A DNA stretch of 64,000 bases from Myxococcales bacterium (GTDB lineage: Bacteria; Myxococcota_A; Polyangia; Polyangiales; Polyangiaceae): NCBI GenBank assembly GCA_016706225.1, contig JADJKB010000003.1:62001-126000 (forward strand), written 5' to 3'. The notes beneath the pieces were generated by a model. It did no database searches, was not told the DNA's origin, and saw only the letters and a list, made by a program, of their open reading frames with translations. The position numbers and the translations under genes were made by a program. This document shows positions 1-8,514 of the stretch, piece after piece. Position 1 is the first letter of the stretch; each line of letters begins with the position of its first letter.

Positions 1-528
1 AGACATCAGCTTTTGTCCGCCTTTTTCCATCTCCGCTGGCAGGCGTTTCACCACCTTCAGGGTCTGTGAATCGAGAATGGTGATGCCACCGGGCTGATAC
101 TCGGCGGTCGCGACGTAGCGGCCGTCCTGGCTGATGGCGATGTCGATGCTGTTCTTCGACACCTCCACCTCCCCCGCGAGCTCGACCTTCGTGAGATCGA
201 TACGGGAGAGTTTGCCGCTGCGGGTCGCGACGTACCCCCAGCGTAGATCCGGCGAGAACGTCATGGTCGCGTGACGCATGTTGCCGAGGCCCTTGATTCG
301 CGACGCGGTGTAGCTGCGTTCGCTCAGATCGTAGACACCCAGGCTCTCGGTCTCGCGCTCGACGACGAACACGCGCGAGCCGATGCCTCCGGACGGCAGC
401 GCCGCTGTCGGGAGTGAGGCCGCCGACGCTGCGGGATCAGCCGACGGTGCAGCCGACGGTGCGGGCGCAGCGCCGGGCGACTGACAAGCCGCCACGAGCA
501 GACAGGTGCAGAGCAACAACCTTTTCAT
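1..528 (-). CDS. nirF: NirF-like heme d1 biosynthesis protein (partial)
   Basis: Only the first 176 codons are present; the gene runs off the window at base 1. The product starts MKRLLL, with a short hydrophobic stretch and a lipobox-like VAAC at residue 15. An Ala/Pro/Ser-rich linker follows, then the first blades of a cytochrome-d1-type beta-propeller (GLGNMRHATMTFSPD, GYVATRSG, SKNSIDIAISQDGRYVA, YQPGGITILD). NirF is a heme-d1-free relative of the NirS propeller and is needed to make heme d1 in the periplasm. Its ATG overlaps the nirJ stop as ATGA (525-528), so the two should be translationally coupled. The propeller alone could suggest a generic YVTN protein; the nirS and nirJ neighbours decide for NirF. 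Confidence 0.85.
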   Translation of the reverse strand, partial: MKRLLLCTCLLVAACQSPGAAPAPSAAPSADPAASAASLPTAALPSGGIGSRVFVVERETESLGVYDLSERSYTASRIKGLGNMRHATMTFSPDLRWGYVATRSGKLSRIDLTKVELAGEVEVSKNSIDIAISQDGRYVATAEYQPGGITILDSQTLKVVKRLPAEMEKGGQKLMS

Positions 529-1712
529 GCGGGATGTGACTCCTGGGAAACGAAGCCGATCTCGGCGTCGGTCATCACACAAGCCGGATCGGACGCCCAC
601 ATGTCGCGGGAGTGGGCCAGCGCGCGTTCGCGGTGCGAGCCCCGGCAATGCTCGACGTAGTTGCAGCTGCCGCAGCGCCCGGTGAGGTGTCGCGTCCGCT
701 CCCGGAGCTGAGCCCTGAGCGGGTGCGCCAGGATCTGCGCCAACGAGTCCTCACGCACGTTGCCGAACGTAGCGGCTTGCCAGAACTGGTCGGGATGGAC
801 CCGCCCGAGGTGATCGACGTTGATGATCTTTTCGCCAGCCGAGTTGCCGCGCCGAAGCAAGAGCAGCCGTTCGACGCGGGTGGCGGCGTCGCCCCCCAGC
901 TCTTGTCGGATGAAGGCAAGCAGCGCAGGCCCATCCGAGTCGTTCCCACCGGTGACGATGTCGGGCCCGACGCCGGACTCGAGCTGAAGCTTCGCGCGGG
1001 AAAATAGTCGATCCAGCGCCGACCGAGACTCCGCCGGAGAGAGATCGTCGTCCCCCATCCGAAATGCCCGCCCCGAGTACAGCAGGTGTGACACGTAGAA
1101 CCGCTCGACTCCGAGCGTGGCCGCGTGATCGATCAGCGGCTCGAGCTCACTCGCGTTGAGCTTCGAGAGTGTGATCCGAAGCCCCGTCTTGATGCCCGCC
1201 CGCCGGGACGCCACGAGCCCGTCGCTTGCCCGCCGGAAACCGCCGGTCAAGCCGCGATAGCGATCATTGAAGTCCCGCATCCCGTCGATGCTGATCCCGA
1301 CGTACTTGACGCCGACGTCCTTCAGTCGCCGGGCGACCTCGTCGTCAATGAACACTCCGTTGCTCGAGAGCTGGGGGATGAGCCCGAGGGAGGTCGCTCG
1401 CTCGATCAGCTCGAACAGGTCCTTGCGTAGCATCGGCTCGCCGCCGCTGAAGATCACCACCTTGGTTCCCGCGTCCGCGAGCGCGTCGAGCAACGCGAGG
1501 CCCTGCTCGGTGGTCAGATCGTCGGGGGACGGTTGTTTGGAGGCGGAGGCATAACAGTGCGGGCACGACAGGTTGCAGTGGCCAACGACGTTCCAGACCA
1601 CCACCGGAACGCCACGCTCGGGTTCGGCGTAGCGGTCGGGCGACCGTTGCTCGAGCTGTGCCGGCGCCGAAGGGTCGCTCGCGGCCCGTAAGAGATCGCT
1701 CACCATCAACAT
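525..1712 (-). CDS. nirJ: Heme d1 biosynthesis radical SAM protein NirJ
   Basis: The 395-residue product is a radical SAM enzyme with the cluster motif CNLSCPHCY (about residues 46-54), the SAM-binding segment FSGGEP and a C-terminal SPASM-type Cys cluster (CGSCNYVEHC, then a later C). The segment VSHLLYSGRAFR is typical of NirJ. NirJ removes propionate side chains from didecarboxysiroheme on the way to heme d1, in the cytoplasm. The gene lies between nirS and nirF on the same strand, 195 bases after the nirS stop and overlapping nirF by ATGA. The start ATG is at 1712, with a second in-frame ATG two codons later, so the exact start is uncertain by two residues. Confidence 0.92.
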   Translation of the reverse strand: MLMVSDLLRAASDPSAPAQLEQRSPDRYAEPERGVPVVVWNVVGHCNLSCPHCYASASKQPSPDDLTTEQGLALLDALADAGTKVVIFSGGEPMLRKDLFELIERATSLGLIPQLSSNGVFIDDEVARRLKDVGVKYVGISIDGMRDFNDRYRGLTGGFRRASDGLVASRRAGIKTGLRITLSKLNASELEPLIDHAATLGVERFYVSHLLYSGRAFRMGDDDLSPAESRSALDRLFSRAKLQLESGVGPDIVTGGNDSDGPALLAFIRQELGGDAATRVERLLLLRRGNSAGEKIINVDHLGRVHPDQFWQAATFGNVREDSLAQILAHPLRAQLRERTRHLTGRCGSCNYVEHCRGSHRERALAHSRDMWASDPACVMTDAEIGFVSQESHPA

Positions 1713-1907
1713 TGGCGCGTTACCTTCAAGAGCTGTGCCGTGAGGCTACTCCATCGCGAGCGTTGAAGAGTCCGGGGCGCAATCAGCGCTCCGCCGGGGC
1801 TCAGCGCTGCGAAAACAGTTCATCTTGATGACCTGCCCCCAACACGAAGCCGCGACCTTCGCCCGAGAGGGCGAGCGGCCGCGGCTCCGGCTCCGCGAGG
1901 ACGAGCG

Positions 1908-3863
1908 TCAGTAGACGTCGTGCGCGGTGTTGTACAGGTTGAACTTACCGGTGGGGGTCACCAGCCAGTCCTCTTCGATGCGCTTGATCTCTTTGAGATC
2001 TTTGTCGTTGTAGATGATGAGCGCGCCCTTCTTGTCCCAACCCGACAGCCACACCTCGGTGCCGTCCTTGTTGTACTCGAAGTGCACGGACCGGCCCCGT
2101 TCCATCGGGGTCCAGCACTTCTCGATCTTGCCCTCTTTCTTGCTGTAGACGCAGATCTGGCGGGTCTCTTCTTCTTTGTTCGCCAGCGGCGAGTCCATCC
2201 AGACCCAGGGGCTCTTGGGATGAGTCTTGACGAAGAGGCTGCCGGGGCCGCCAACCTTGACCTCACGCACCACCTTCCAGGCATGCTCCGGGTGTTTCAC
2301 TGGATCCGCGCCGTAGATGGTCAGCTTGGGCTCGCCAATGTGGGTGGTGGCGTTGACCCAGCCGAACTTTGGATCCTCCCAGTTCGCGCCGCGCCCCGGG
2401 TGCGGCTTGTTGCCGGTCTCGAACTTGGTGACGAACTTCTTCTCCTTGGTGTCCACCACCACCATCTCGTTCTTCATGTTGGCGGCCATCATGATGAAGC
2501 GCTTGGTGTGGTCGAACCCGCCGTCGTGGAGGAAGCGCTGCGTAGCCAGCTTCTCGACCATCGGAAAGTCGGGCTTGCTGTAGTCGATCAGCGCGATGAA
2601 GCCGGACTCCTTGAGGTTGGCGATCCAGAGCGGCTCGTGGTGGCTGGCGACGATCGCGGCCACCCGATTCTCCTTGAGCGGCGTCTTGTCGACGGCGTCC
2701 ATGAGCACGCTCTGAACCGCCTTCGGCTCGAGCGTGAGCCCGTCGTACACGACGTACTGGGGCGGCCAGTAACAGCCCTCGATGACGAGTTTGTCTTCCC
2801 AGCCCTTGGCCTTGCTGCCATCGACGCTGCGGGCTTCCATGCAGCCTTGGACCTGGGCAACCAGCGTTGGAGTCTCGGTCCAGAGGTCGATCAAGCTGAC
2901 CCTTCCGTCGCGGCCCACGGCGTAGAAGTAACGACCAGAGACCGATGCACGGAGAATGTGCACCGCGTATCCCGTCGGGATGATCACCAGCTTCTCCTTG
3001 GTGTCGCCATCGATGATGGCGACCTGGCCAGCGTCACGGAGCACGACCCCGAAGAAGTTCTCCCACTTGCGCTTGGTCTCGGGTTTCTTCGGGCGCTGGT
3101 CCACAGGCACGAGCACCTTGTGGGTGCCCTTGATCTTTTCGAGCGGCATCGCCGGGGGCTCGGGCGGCGGCATCTGGACGTAGTTGGCCATCAAGGTCAT
3201 CTCTTCGTCGTTCAGGACGCCGATCTTGCCCCAGGGCGGCATGCCGCCAGGCAGGCCGTTCATGAGTGTGTTCTTGATGGTCGCGGTGCCGAGCTTCCGG
3301 GTGCGCTCGGGCTGGATGTTCGGCCCCGTGGCGCCCGCGCGCAGCGTGCCGTGGCAGCCCGCGCAGCGCTGGAAGAAGATGCCCTTGGCTCGCTCGAAGT
3401 CCGCGCCGGTGAGCTCGACCGGAGGCTCCTGTTTCACCTGCAGACCCCCCGCGGCGCTGATCGTGTCGATATAGGCGAGCACGTCGTTCATCTGCTTGTC
3501 GGTCAGGTTGAGCGGCGGCATCTGGGTCTTGTACTTTGCGAGCAGCTCCTTCCCGACCGCATCGTCCTTGGCCATGCCGACCGGGTCCTTGATCCACTTG
3601 ACCAGCCAGTCCTTCTGGCGGCGCTTGCTCACGTCCTTCAGATCGGGGCCGGCGCGATCCCCGGCGCCGATGCTGTGGCAGGCTTGGCACTGTGTGTCGT
3701 AGATCGTCTTGCCGGCCTGAGCCTCGGCGCCAAGGGCGGGCCCTTCTGCGCCGGCGCTGGCGCTCGGCGCGGGCGTGCCGCCTTCGGTCTTCTTGTCACA
3801 GGCCACGAGGTTGGCGGCGAGAGCCGCTGCTGCCACGAAGCTGATGGTTGCTCGAACTCGCAT
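1908..3863 (-). CDS. nirS: Cytochrome cd1 nitrite reductase with an extra cytochrome c domain
   Basis: The 651-residue product reduces nitrite to nitric oxide in the periplasm. The start at 3863 is chosen because AGGAGG lies 8 bases upstream and a signal peptide with lipobox-like LVAC follows. There are two cytochrome c domains: CQACH (residues 59-63) with a TQMPPL Met region, and CAGCH (167-171) with GGMPPWG. A complete d1 propeller runs from about residue 245 to the end. The d1 part keeps the axial His region (YAVHILRAS), GRDGRVSLIDLW, and the two catalytic His regions (SHHEPLW, RFLHDGGFDH). Classical NirS has one c domain; the first one here looks like a fused NirC-like electron donor. The lipobox suggests membrane anchoring. 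nirJ and nirF follow on the same strand. Confidence 0.92.
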   Translation of the reverse strand: MRVRATISFVAAAALAANLVACDKKTEGGTPAPSASAGAEGPALGAEAQAGKTIYDTQCQACHSIGAGDRAGPDLKDVSKRRQKDWLVKWIKDPVGMAKDDAVGKELLAKYKTQMPPLNLTDKQMNDVLAYIDTISAAGGLQVKQEPPVELTGADFERAKGIFFQRCAGCHGTLRAGATGPNIQPERTRKLGTATIKNTLMNGLPGGMPPWGKIGVLNDEEMTLMANYVQMPPPEPPAMPLEKIKGTHKVLVPVDQRPKKPETKRKWENFFGVVLRDAGQVAIIDGDTKEKLVIIPTGYAVHILRASVSGRYFYAVGRDGRVSLIDLWTETPTLVAQVQGCMEARSVDGSKAKGWEDKLVIEGCYWPPQYVVYDGLTLEPKAVQSVLMDAVDKTPLKENRVAAIVASHHEPLWIANLKESGFIALIDYSKPDFPMVEKLATQRFLHDGGFDHTKRFIMMAANMKNEMVVVDTKEKKFVTKFETGNKPHPGRGANWEDPKFGWVNATTHIGEPKLTIYGADPVKHPEHAWKVVREVKVGGPGSLFVKTHPKSPWVWMDSPLANKEEETRQICVYSKKEGKIEKCWTPMERGRSVHFEYNKDGTEVWLSGWDKKGALIIYNDKDLKEIKRIEEDWLVTPTGKFNLYNTAHDVY

Positions 3864-4135
3864 CTGAAAGCCTCCTCGGCGTTCCCGCCGCTCAGCGCTG
3901 CCGAACGATGAGTAAAGCAATTCACAAGCCGAGGCCGATGATGGGCGTCAGCTCAAAAGACATTTCTGTCGATTGATGGCGCGCGGCGCGCTCTGCGGCC
4001 AACTGAGCCCCGACGCTCAGCCGTAATTCGCGAACTCTTTGCGCGACAAGATGGAGACGGCGCGCGCTTTGCGCGATTCCAGCCCAGAGTGAGGGTCCGC
4101 CCCCCCGGGCCTCGGGAGATCGCGGCGCCGCTGGG

Positions 4136-5068
4136 TCACGGCTTGGCGAGGCACGCTTGAAGCTCGGCGCTCTGAGTCCAGCCGCACTTGCCATCGGCCT
4201 GGGGCTCACAGCTGCCAAGCTTCTGGTAGCACGCGTACTCCGGCTTCCAGTCGCAGGTCGTCACCAGGTCCAGGTCGGAGCAGAGCTGGCCGGAGCAGCC
4301 GCTCGGCTTGCACGGGTTCGCTGCGCTGGGACTGATACGCGTGAAGAACTGCGCAGCGCGGAGTCCGTCCATCGAACCCGCGGGACCCGTCACTTTCTCG
4401 ATGCTGGCGGCCACGATTAGCCCGTGCGCCGACATCTCCTCCCACGCTGCGTCGAGCTGCGCTTGCGTCGCTCCGCTCGGTGAGAGATCCACACCTGCGT
4501 ACGTCGCCGTCGGCTTCAGCTTGCGGTTCAGGCGCGTCGCCTCGACCACTGGGCAAGGAAACGTGATGCAGACGATCCCAGAGCCTTCGGCTCGGTAGAA
4601 GATGCCGGAGGCTGCATTGTCCGTCGCTGCACGCCAGCCCTCGCTGACCTCGAACACGCTGTAGCTCATGGTCTTCTGGTTGACCGTGCCGAGCTTGCCG
4701 CGCAAGACGACCTGACCGGAGCGCGCAGCGCTGTCGGCTGCGTTCTCGTCAGCTTCGCTGAGCCCCACCTCGCTCCAGTCCAGCTCGCTGACGTAACATT
4801 CGCTCGCCCACTTCCCGTCCGCACACTTCGTCTTCGGTTGATTCACGCGCTTGACGAACACGCCGCCGCACATCGGCCACATGCACTTTCGGTAGTCGGG
4901 GCGGGCGGAGTAGTAGGTCCAGTTGTCCGCACTGAGCCCGTCGGCCTTGCCCGAATCTGCCGGCGCTTCCTCGTTGGGCACACCGGGCTCCGGCGCGCTG
5001 CTCGCAGCGCAACCGAACATCGAGAACAGGGTCGTGAGAGAAACGGCGCAGACGAGTCGGGTCTTCAT
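4136..5068 (-). CDS. Cys-rich lipoprotein, DUF6748-like with a C-terminal eight-Cys module
   Basis: The 310-residue product begins MKTRLVCAVS and has a lipobox SMFGC, so it should be an exported lipoprotein. After a short acidic linker comes a domain opening NWTYYSARPDYRKCMWPMCG, a pattern I associate with DUF6748 of myxobacteria. The last 60 residues form a Cys cluster (NPCKPSGCSGQLCSD, TTCDWKPEYACY, CGWTQSAELQACL) found at the end of many myxobacterial exported proteins. No enzymatic motif is visible and the function is unknown. A longer reading frame extends upstream to 5275, but the signal peptide fixes the start at 5068. The 272-base gap between this gene's stop and the nirS start shows no clear FNR-type palindrome. 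Confidence 0.8.
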   Translation of the reverse strand: MKTRLVCAVSLTTLFSMFGCAASSAPEPGVPNEEAPADSGKADGLSADNWTYYSARPDYRKCMWPMCGGVFVKRVNQPKTKCADGKWASECYVSELDWSEVGLSEADENAADSAARSGQVVLRGKLGTVNQKTMSYSVFEVSEGWRAATDNAASGIFYRAEGSGIVCITFPCPVVEATRLNRKLKPTATYAGVDLSPSGATQAQLDAAWEEMSAHGLIVAASIEKVTGPAGSMDGLRAAQFFTRISPSAANPCKPSGCSGQLCSDLDLVTTCDWKPEYACYQKLGSCEPQADGKCGWTQSAELQACLAKP

Positions 5069-5243
5069 GGCAATGCCTCTTGAAATCAGCCGCAAATCAC
5101 GAGTAAGGGCTGGTAAGCAAAGGTACGCGCGCCTCCTACCAAAACGTACCCGTGTGCGCAAGAGGCCGCAGCCCACCACTGGTGCCGGACCGGGCGCGCG
5201 TTCGCGTTGCCGCCGGGGCTCGGCGCGACAATGGTGGGCGCCC

Positions 5244-6020
5244 ATGCTGCTTCGAGGCAAAACCGCGGTCATCACCGGCGGCGGACGCGGGATCGGCTCG
5301 GCGGTGGCACATGCGCTCAGCCGAGCGGGCGCACGGCTGCTGGTCGCGGCCCGCTCCCGGGATCAGGTGGAGCGCGTCGCGGCGGAGCTCACCCGGGACG
5401 GCTTCGAGGCTCACGCAACGACCTGCGACGTGACCCAGGAGGACAGTGTCGAGGCGTTGCTCGCCCACGCCAGCCAGAAACTCGGCCCGGTCGACATCCT
5501 GATCAACAACGCCGGCATCGCGAGCTCGGCGCCGATCAAGGCAACGACCCTGGACGACTGGAATCGCGTGCTTGCCGTGAACGCCACGGGACCGTTCTTG
5601 TGCACGCGAGCGTTCATCGCTGGCATGGCGGAGCGGCGCTGGGGCCGCGTCGTCAACGTGGCCTCGATCACTTCACGCATGGGCGCGCCCTACGTCGGCG
5701 CCTACACGGCGTCCAAACATGCCGTGCTCGGCTTCACCCGGGTTGCCGCCGCCGAGTACGCGGACAAGGGTGTGACCATCAACGCAGTGTGCCCTGGCTA
5801 CGTCGATACGGAGATGACGCAGGCTTCCGTTGATCGCGTGGTCGACAAGACTCAGCTCGACCGCGACGGCGCCCTGGCCGCAATCTTGAAGACCGCGAAT
5901 CAAAAACGACTGATCCGCCCGGATGAAGTGGCGTTCGTCGTGGCGTCGCTGTGTGCCGAACAAGCCGGCGGAATCAACGGACAAGCCATCGTGATCGATG
6001 GCGGAGGGCTGCTTTCATGA
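5244..6020 (+). CDS. SDR-family NAD(P)-dependent oxidoreductase
   Basis: The 258-residue product is a classical short-chain dehydrogenase. It has the nucleotide-binding TGGGRGIG near residue 12, the structural NNAG, the catalytic Ser in VASITS and the YTASK Tyr/Lys pair. By analogy with 3-hydroxyacyl-CoA dehydrogenases or 3-oxoacyl reductases in similar operons, it may oxidise a 3-hydroxyacyl-CoA intermediate; the substrate is inferred from context only. The frame is open far upstream, but the ATG at 5244 gives the standard family N-terminus (MLLRGKTAVITGGG). It is the first gene of a four-gene plus-strand operon, and its stop overlaps the ATG of the next gene (ATGA at 6017-6020). Confidence 0.93.
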   Translation: MLLRGKTAVITGGGRGIGSAVAHALSRAGARLLVAARSRDQVERVAAELTRDGFEAHATTCDVTQEDSVEALLAHASQKLGPVDILINNAGIASSAPIKATTLDDWNRVLAVNATGPFLCTRAFIAGMAERRWGRVVNVASITSRMGAPYVGAYTASKHAVLGFTRVAAAEYADKGVTINAVCPGYVDTEMTQASVDRVVDKTQLDRDGALAAILKTANQKRLIRPDEVAFVVASLCAEQAGGINGQAIVIDGGGLLS

Positions 6021-6421
6021 CACATGTATTGGTGAATCCAGCGGCGCTCGGCGCCCCCAAGGGTTATTCGAACGGTGTGCTCACGCCGGCCGGCGGGCGA
6101 CTGTTGTTCGTGGCCGGGCAGGTCGGTTGGGACGAAAAACAAGCGATTGTGGGGCCGGAGTTCAGCGCGCAGTTCGCCCAGGCGCTGACGAACGTCGTCA
6201 GCGTCGTGCGCGCCGCAGGTGGGGAGCCCGCCCACGTGGCTCGCATGACCCTCTACGTGACGGACAAAGACGAGTACGTCGCGGCTCTGTCGGCAGTCGG
6301 CGCCGCGTATCGCTCGCTCATGGGACGCCACTATCCCGCGATGACCTTGGTCGAGGTGAAGGCACTCTTGGAAGAGGGCGCCAAGGTCGAGATCGAGGCC
6401 ACTGCCGTGTTACCCGCGTAG
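6017..6421 (+). CDS. RidA/YjgF family protein
   Basis: The 134-residue product has RidA-family features: KGYSNGVLTP near the N-terminus, LLFVAGQVGWD, and the central AGGEPAHVARMTLYVTD. The conserved Arg of the active site lies in the latter. RidA proteins hydrolyse reactive enamines/imines, and some members act in degradation of aromatic amines. The length matches the family. Its start overlaps the SDR stop by ATGA and it is followed 16 bases later by an enoyl-CoA hydratase gene. A RidA enzyme inside a CoA beta-oxidation-type operon points to an amino-substituted substrate such as an aminobenzoyl-CoA product, but this is an inference from neighbours. Confidence 0.92.
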   Translation: MTHVLVNPAALGAPKGYSNGVLTPAGGRLLFVAGQVGWDEKQAIVGPEFSAQFAQALTNVVSVVRAAGGEPAHVARMTLYVTDKDEYVAALSAVGAAYRSLMGRHYPAMTLVEVKALLEEGAKVEIEATAVLPA

Positions 6422-6437
6422 TCAGGAGACCGTGTCC

Positions 6438-7238
6438 ATGCCGATCACCCCGAAGAGCTTCCTCTACGAGCTCGACCCCGAGACCCATGTCGCGACCGTG
6501 ACACTGAACCGTCCGGATCGACTCAACGCGCTGACCTTCGAGGTCTACACCGAGCTCGGCGCGACCTTCCGCGCCCTGGACACCGAAGCCAACGTCCGCG
6601 CGATCGTGATCACCGGCAGCGGCAAGGGTTTCTGCTCCGGCGGCGATGTCGAGGACATCATCGGGCAGCTCTTCGCGCGGGATCACCAAGGGCTGCTCGA
6701 GTTCACCCGCCTGACCGGCGAGCTGGTCGTGGCCATGCGCAAGTGCCGACGACCGATCGTCGCGGCGCTCAACGGCACGGTGGCCGGCGCGGGCGCCGTG
6801 ATTGCCACGGCTGCGGACGTGCGTATCGGAGCTCAAAACGCCCGCATCGCGTACCTGTTCACCAAGGTGGGGCTGAGCGGCGCCGACATGGGCATGTGCT
6901 GGCTCTTGCCTCGGGTCGTGGGTTTCGGGCGCGCCAGCGAGCTGCTCATGACGGGGGACTTCATCAGCGCCGAGGAGGCCTTGCGCATCGGCCTCTACAA
7001 CCGGGTGGTGCCCACCGATGGCGTCCTGATGGAGGCGCAAGCGTTCGCCGCGCGGCTCGCCCGCGGTCCCGGCTATGGGCTCGAAGTCACCAAGGCCTTG
7101 CTGAACCGCGAAGCATCGATGGAGTTCATGGCGGCCATCGACCTCGAGGCCGAGGCCCAGGCCGCGTGCATGCTTCACCCGGATTTTCGGGAAGCCTACG
7201 AGGCTTTCCGCAACAAACGCGCGCCCAACTTCCGCTGA
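6438..7238 (+). CDS. Enoyl-CoA hydratase/isomerase family protein
   Basis: The 266-residue crotonase-fold protein has VTLNRPDRLNALT at the N-terminus. The oxyanion-hole segments are GKGFCSGGDVEDI and LNGTVAGAGAVIATAADVRI. The segment KVGLSGADMG replaces the usual Glu-containing active-site segment of short-chain hydratases. I recall GLSGADMG from hydratases encoded beside salicylyl-CoA or 2-aminobenzoyl-CoA genes. AGGAG at 6424-6428 is 9 bases before the ATG at 6438, which favours that start over the in-frame GTG at 6432. It probably hydrates an unsaturated acyl-CoA in the same pathway as its neighbours; the substrate is not shown by sequence. Confidence 0.9.
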   Translation: MPITPKSFLYELDPETHVATVTLNRPDRLNALTFEVYTELGATFRALDTEANVRAIVITGSGKGFCSGGDVEDIIGQLFARDHQGLLEFTRLTGELVVAMRKCRRPIVAALNGTVAGAGAVIATAADVRIGAQNARIAYLFTKVGLSGADMGMCWLLPRVVGFGRASELLMTGDFISAEEALRIGLYNRVVPTDGVLMEAQAFAARLARGPGYGLEVTKALLNREASMEFMAAIDLEAEAQAACMLHPDFREAYEAFRNKRAPNFR

Positions 7239-7255
7239 AGAGAGCCCCGATAACG

Positions 7256-8416
7256 ATGCCCGATTGCCGGACGGTTCGCGCGTTCTTGACGGAACGACAC
7301 CTGAAGCTCGAAGAGCAGGCGAGTGCGTTCGCGCGGAGCGAGATCGCGCCGTTGCCGGTGCCGGCGGACGACGTCGCGGCGCGAGCGCAGGCGCGGGTGA
7401 TGTTGGAGCGGCTCGGTCGCTCGGGACTGATGGCCGCAATTCAGCCCCTGGATCTGCGCGCTTGCTGCCTGATCCGCGAGGCGTTGGCGCGCGAGTCACC
7501 GCTCGCGGACGAAGTGTTTGCGTTGCAGGCCCTCGGGGCGACGCCCATCCTGCTCGGTGGGTCAGCTGAGCTCCGTGAGGCCTACCTCCCGAAGGTCGTG
7601 AGCGGTGAGCTGATGGCGGCGTTTGCGATGACCGAGCCCGAGGCCGGCAGCGACGTCGTGTCCCTCTCCACCTCCGCCCGCCGCGATGGAGATCACTATG
7701 TTCTCGACGGCACGAAGACCCTGATCTCGAACGCCGGCATCGCTGATTTCTACACCGTGTTTGCCAAGACGGATCCGGCCGCTGGGCACCGCGGGCTGTC
7801 GTGTTTCGTAGTGGACGCGGGCACCGCCGGCCTGCACTTCGACCGCGCCTTGGTGCTCTCGGCGCCCCATCCGCTCGGTGACATCAGCTTCGATGGGTGT
7901 CGTGTGCCGCTCTCCCACCGGGTCGGAGACGAAGGCAGCGGCTTCAAGCTGGGCATGGGAACCCTCGACAGCCTGCGAACGACGGTGGCGGCCGCGGCCT
8001 GCGGCATGGCCGAGCGTGCGCTCGACGAAGCGCTCGACCACGTCGTCACGCGCCGGCAGTTCGGCGCGCCGCTCGCCGAGCTCGCGCTGGTGCAGCACAA
8101 ACTTGCCGCAATGGCGATGGACCTCACCGCAGCGCGCCTGATGGTCTATCGCGCGGCCGCAGAGAAGGACGCCGGAGCCGAGCGGGTGTCGTTGGAAGGA
8201 GCGATGGCAAAGGCCTTCGCAACCGAAGCCGCCCAACGGGTCATCGACTCCGCCGTGCAACTCTGCGGCGGCCGCGGGGTGCTCGCCGAGAGCCCGGTCG
8301 AGCGCCTGTACCGGGCGATTCGACCGCTGCGGATCTACGAGGGCGCGACCGACGTGCAGCATGTGGTGATCGCCCGGGCGATCTTGAAGGCACACCGCGA
8401 GAAGGCAGCCGGATGA
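7256..8416 (+). CDS. Acyl-CoA dehydrogenase
   Basis: The 386-residue flavoprotein has the family signatures FAMTEPEAGSDV and TKTLISNAGIADF. The C-terminal helical domain carries RRQFGAPLAELALVQHKLA and, near the end, RIYEGATDVQHVVIARAIL, which holds the catalytic Glu at the position used by most family members. It oxidises an acyl-CoA to the enoyl-CoA using FAD. It follows the hydratase gene after 17 bases on the same strand and is the last intact gene of the operon. The next reading frame (8413) overlaps its stop by ATGA but is only 33 residues long, suggesting a lost downstream gene. Confidence 0.93.
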   Translation: MPDCRTVRAFLTERHLKLEEQASAFARSEIAPLPVPADDVAARAQARVMLERLGRSGLMAAIQPLDLRACCLIREALARESPLADEVFALQALGATPILLGGSAELREAYLPKVVSGELMAAFAMTEPEAGSDVVSLSTSARRDGDHYVLDGTKTLISNAGIADFYTVFAKTDPAAGHRGLSCFVVDAGTAGLHFDRALVLSAPHPLGDISFDGCRVPLSHRVGDEGSGFKLGMGTLDSLRTTVAAAACGMAERALDEALDHVVTRRQFGAPLAELALVQHKLAAMAMDLTAARLMVYRAAAEKDAGAERVSLEGAMAKAFATEAAQRVIDSAVQLCGGRGVLAESPVERLYRAIRPLRIYEGATDVQHVVIARAILKAHREKAAG

Positions 8417-8514
8417 GCGCACTCGCGCCCCAGTCCGTCCTGCTGAACGCACGTCACGCCGCCGCCAACTTCGCGAGATTAGTTGGGAACCTCCGTGCCC
8501 ACTTGGTACCCTGA
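8413..8514 (+). pseudogene. Short open frame after the acyl-CoA dehydrogenase, possible gene remnant
   Basis: A 33-residue frame starts at an ATG overlapping the dehydrogenase stop by ATGA, which is the spacing expected of the next cistron. It begins MSALAPQSVLLNARHA and stops at 8514, inside the upstream part of the sulfatase gene. I do not recognise the peptide. The position suits the start of a CoA ligase or thioesterase that was deleted, but the peptide is too short to show this and could be fortuitous. Confidence 0.25.

Noticed and set aside
1920..3911. A 663-codon open frame opposite nirS
   Set aside because: It is the antisense shadow of nirS caused by high GC; it lacks any domain and nirS is unmistakable.
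3864..4135. FNR/DNR-type operator upstream of nirS
   Set aside because: Only a TTGAT-like half-site is present; no TTGAT-N4-ATCAA palindrome was found.
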